Assembly: GCA_026392815.1 (NCBI GenBank)
Contig: JAPLBI010000075.1
Location: 1 to 8,314, forward strand
Direction: 5' to 3'
Origin: Actinomycetota bacterium
GTDB lineage: Bacteria > Actinomycetota > Actinomycetes > Nanopelagicales > Nanopelagicaceae
DNA: 8,314 bases
Made by a program: the position numbers and the translations under genes. The notes under the pieces are model-generated. The model was not told where the DNA came from, ran no database searches, and saw only the letters and a program-made list of their open reading frames with translations. Below, in pieces: positions 6,969 to 8,314 of the stretch. Each line of letters starts with the position of its first letter. Position 1 is the first letter of the stretch.

Positions 6969-7978
6969 AGACCAGTAATTTGAACTGCCGCTAAGGCAAC
7001 ACCAGCAACAATTACCCAAGCAATCAAGCCCATAACCATGGGGCGTGGGCCAATTGCTCGAATCGATTTCCAGCGCACGCTTGAACCAAGTGCAACTAAA
7101 CCAGCGCCAAGCAGCAACTTACTTACCAGAACGACTGCATCATGAATTCCTGAGGGAATATCAAGTGTGTTTTGGATCGTTGCAACTGCAATAAAGCCAA
7201 TGACAAAGAATGGAATTAGTGGCACTTTCGTTGTCTTGGTACTAACCGCTATTCCATCTTTTTCATTTTGCATTGCAACTGAAGTTAAGTAGCGGCGGTG
7301 GCGAATCGAAAGAATTAGAACAATCGGAGCCAACATACAAACTCGCGCCAATTTTATTACGACTGCAGATTGAACTGCTTCATCACTCCAGACAGATGCA
7401 GTTGCGATTACCTGACCAACATCATGTACCGCAGCACCAGCCCAGGCACCAAAAGTCTGATCACTTAGCCCAATTAGGTGGCCAATAAATGGCAAGGTAA
7501 AAATAGAGAGAGTGCCACAGAGCGAAATCAGAGCGATTGCATATGAGGTTTCTTCTTCGGTAGCACGCGTTTGTGGGCGAATCGCAGCAACTGCAGTTGC
7601 ACCACAGACTCCAAATCCAACGCCAATTAAAAGTCCAAGTTCACCACTCATCTTGAATACTTTTGATAGCGCCAGGATTCCAAAAATTGTAAATGTCACA
7701 ACCAGGATGACGGTTAGAACACCCTTGAAGCCAATCGCCTTTAGCGAGACCACGCTTACTTGTGCGCCAAGAAGTGCGACACCTATGCGCATTAACTTCT
7801 TGCTCGCTAGCCCTGTTCCGGCAGCGGCAAAGCTTGGCCATCTACCAAAGTTTGCAACAGCGAATCCAAATGCGACGCAAAGCGCTAGCGGGCTAACCGC
7901 TGGCTGAAAGTCATTAATTAGAAAGGCAACGCCAACTATCGCAGCGATCAAACCTAAACCGGGAAGGTTCTTAACCAT
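6965..7978 (-). CDS. yeiH: YeiH/UPF0324-family putative sulfate exporter
   Basis: A 337-residue integral membrane protein with about ten hydrophobic segments and short loops. It shows family motifs CGATAVAA (125-132) and [13 protein letters not shown] (178-190), where E. coli YeiH-type proteins have similar CGA and GxxVHxxAQV stretches. Length is close to the usual 330-350. Some members (SuyZ) are encoded in sulfonate-degrading operons and are proposed to export the sulfite or sulfate released. The ATG at 7978 abuts the TAA of the upstream dehydrogenase with no gap, and AGGG in the end of that gene can serve as its ribosome site, so the two are surely co-transcribed. Its TAA (6967-6965) overlaps the ilvD TAA. 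The transported ion is not shown by the sequence; the pairing with an Ldh-family enzyme makes a sulfonate role plausible. Confidence 0.88.
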   Translation of the reverse strand: MVKNLPGLGLIAAIVGVAFLINDFQPAVSPLALCVAFGFAVANFGRWPSFAAAGTGLASKKLMRIGVALLGAQVSVVSLKAIGFKGVLTVILVVTFTIFGILALSKVFKMSGELGLLIGVGFGVCGATAVAAIRPQTRATEEETSYAIALISLCGTLSIFTLPFIGHLIGLSDQTFGAWAGAAVHDVGQVIATASVWSDEAVQSAVVIKLARVCMLAPIVLILSIRHRRYLTSVAMQNEKDGIAVSTKTTKVPLIPFFVIGFIAVATIQNTLDIPSGIHDAVVLVSKLLLGAGLVALGSSVRWKSIRAIGPRPMVMGLIAWVIVAGVALAAVQITGL

Positions 7979-8314
7979 TTAGATCCCTAACTTCGTTGAC
8001 CATTGCGCTAGCTGATCTGCGACTGAATCGGTGATCGTGATGTTTTCTGCGATGTCGGGACGTTCTGGATTAGAACGATTTGCTCCAGGTAAGCGGCCTC
8101 CAGCGGCAGTTACCAGCGCTGAAAAGTCTGCAGTTCTTGTATTTTCGCCATCTACCGAAAGCTTCGTGCTATCGATAGCAATAATGAAATGTGAAATTTT
8201 CTGTGGATTGGCATCTTGCTCGCTAGCGAACATATCTGGAATATCTTTTGCCAGTGAAGGACCAACCAACATTCCGGTTAGCGATTCAACAAGTACTGCA
8301 ATTGCATAACCTTT
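7979..8314 (-). CDS. Ldh-family (malate/L-lactate/sulfolactate dehydrogenase type) oxidoreductase, C-terminal part; runs off right edge
   Basis: The last 111 residues of a larger NAD(P)-dependent dehydrogenase of the Ldh_2 family, whose members have about 330-360 residues. The frame is open to the right edge: KGYAIAVLVESLTG (8314-8273) precedes the first in-frame ATG at 8272, so that ATG is internal and the true start is outside the window. KGYAIAVLVE followed by LTG, then HFIIAID and GGRLPG, are the usual C-terminal family segments. Members reduce or oxidise 2-hydroxy acids: malate, L-lactate, ureidoglycolate, 2,3-diketogulonate or (R)-sulfolactate (ComC). The catalytic residues are in the missing part, so the substrate cannot be read here. 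Its stop abuts the start of the YeiH-type exporter, a pairing also known from sulfolactate loci. Confidence 0.85.
   Translation of the reverse strand, partial: KGYAIAVLVESLTGMLVGPSLAKDIPDMFASEQDANPQKISHFIIAIDSTKLSVDGENTRTADFSALVTAAGGRLPGANRSNPERPDIAENITITDSVADQLAQWSTKLGI

Noticed and set aside
7512..7907. 131-codon plus-strand open frame opposite yeiH
   Set aside because: It is the antisense of a recognised membrane protein gene and has an unnatural Pro/Thr/Ala-rich composition with no known motif.
7979..8272. A stand-alone 97-residue small protein starting at ATG 8272
   Set aside because: The upstream codons to 8314 are open and encode KGYAIAVLVESLTG, the normal preceding segment of Ldh-family enzymes, so the ATG is internal.
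8031..8309. 92-codon plus-strand open frame near the right edge
   Set aside because: It is the antisense of the Ldh-family C-terminus, whose frame is supported by family motifs up to the edge.

Overview
The window looks like chromosomal sequence from a bacterium with GC content in the mid-40s percent by eye. Genes are packed tightly, with 4-8 bp overlaps, an abutting stop/start, and convergent genes that share stop-codon bases. Almost no non-coding DNA is present, and one promoter appears to give a leaderless GTG transcript. Together this suggests a streamlined, moderate-GC actinobacterium, for example a freshwater planktonic lineage. The taxonomic call is an inference from style and protein flavour, not from a marker gene.

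Layout. Positions 1-5235 form one minus-strand run, read right to left: a tandem-rhodanese sulfurtransferase (5235-4387), a Gfo/Idh/MocA oxidoreductase resembling D-apiose dehydrogenase ApsD (4390-3356), a frameshifted D-apionate lactonase ApnL (3348-1665), a short-chain dehydrogenase (1672-887), and a frameshifted, edge-truncated methylthioribose-1-phosphate isomerase MtnA (828 to beyond 1). Divergent from this run, ilvD (5283-6968) lies on the plus strand behind a compact promoter. Convergent with ilvD is a second minus-strand pair: the C-terminal end of an Ldh-family (malate/L-lactate/sulfolactate type) dehydrogenase entering from the right edge (8314-7979), followed directly by a YeiH-family putative sulfate exporter (7978-6965).

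How the genes may work together. ApsD plus ApnL are the first two steps of the known oxidative route for the plant branched sugar D-apiose (apiose to apionolactone to apionate). The next gene is an SDR instead of the usual D-apionate oxidoisomerase ApnO, so the SDR may stand in for that step; this is the most interesting metabolic idea in the window. The lactonase and mtnA each carry a frame break, so the pathway as sequenced may be decaying, or the sequence may contain errors. The Ldh-family plus YeiH pair recalls sulfolactate/sulfonate degradation loci (ComC-like dehydrogenase with SuyZ-like exporter), but the genes that would prove it lie outside the window. No RNA genes, mobile elements or CRISPR arrays were seen.
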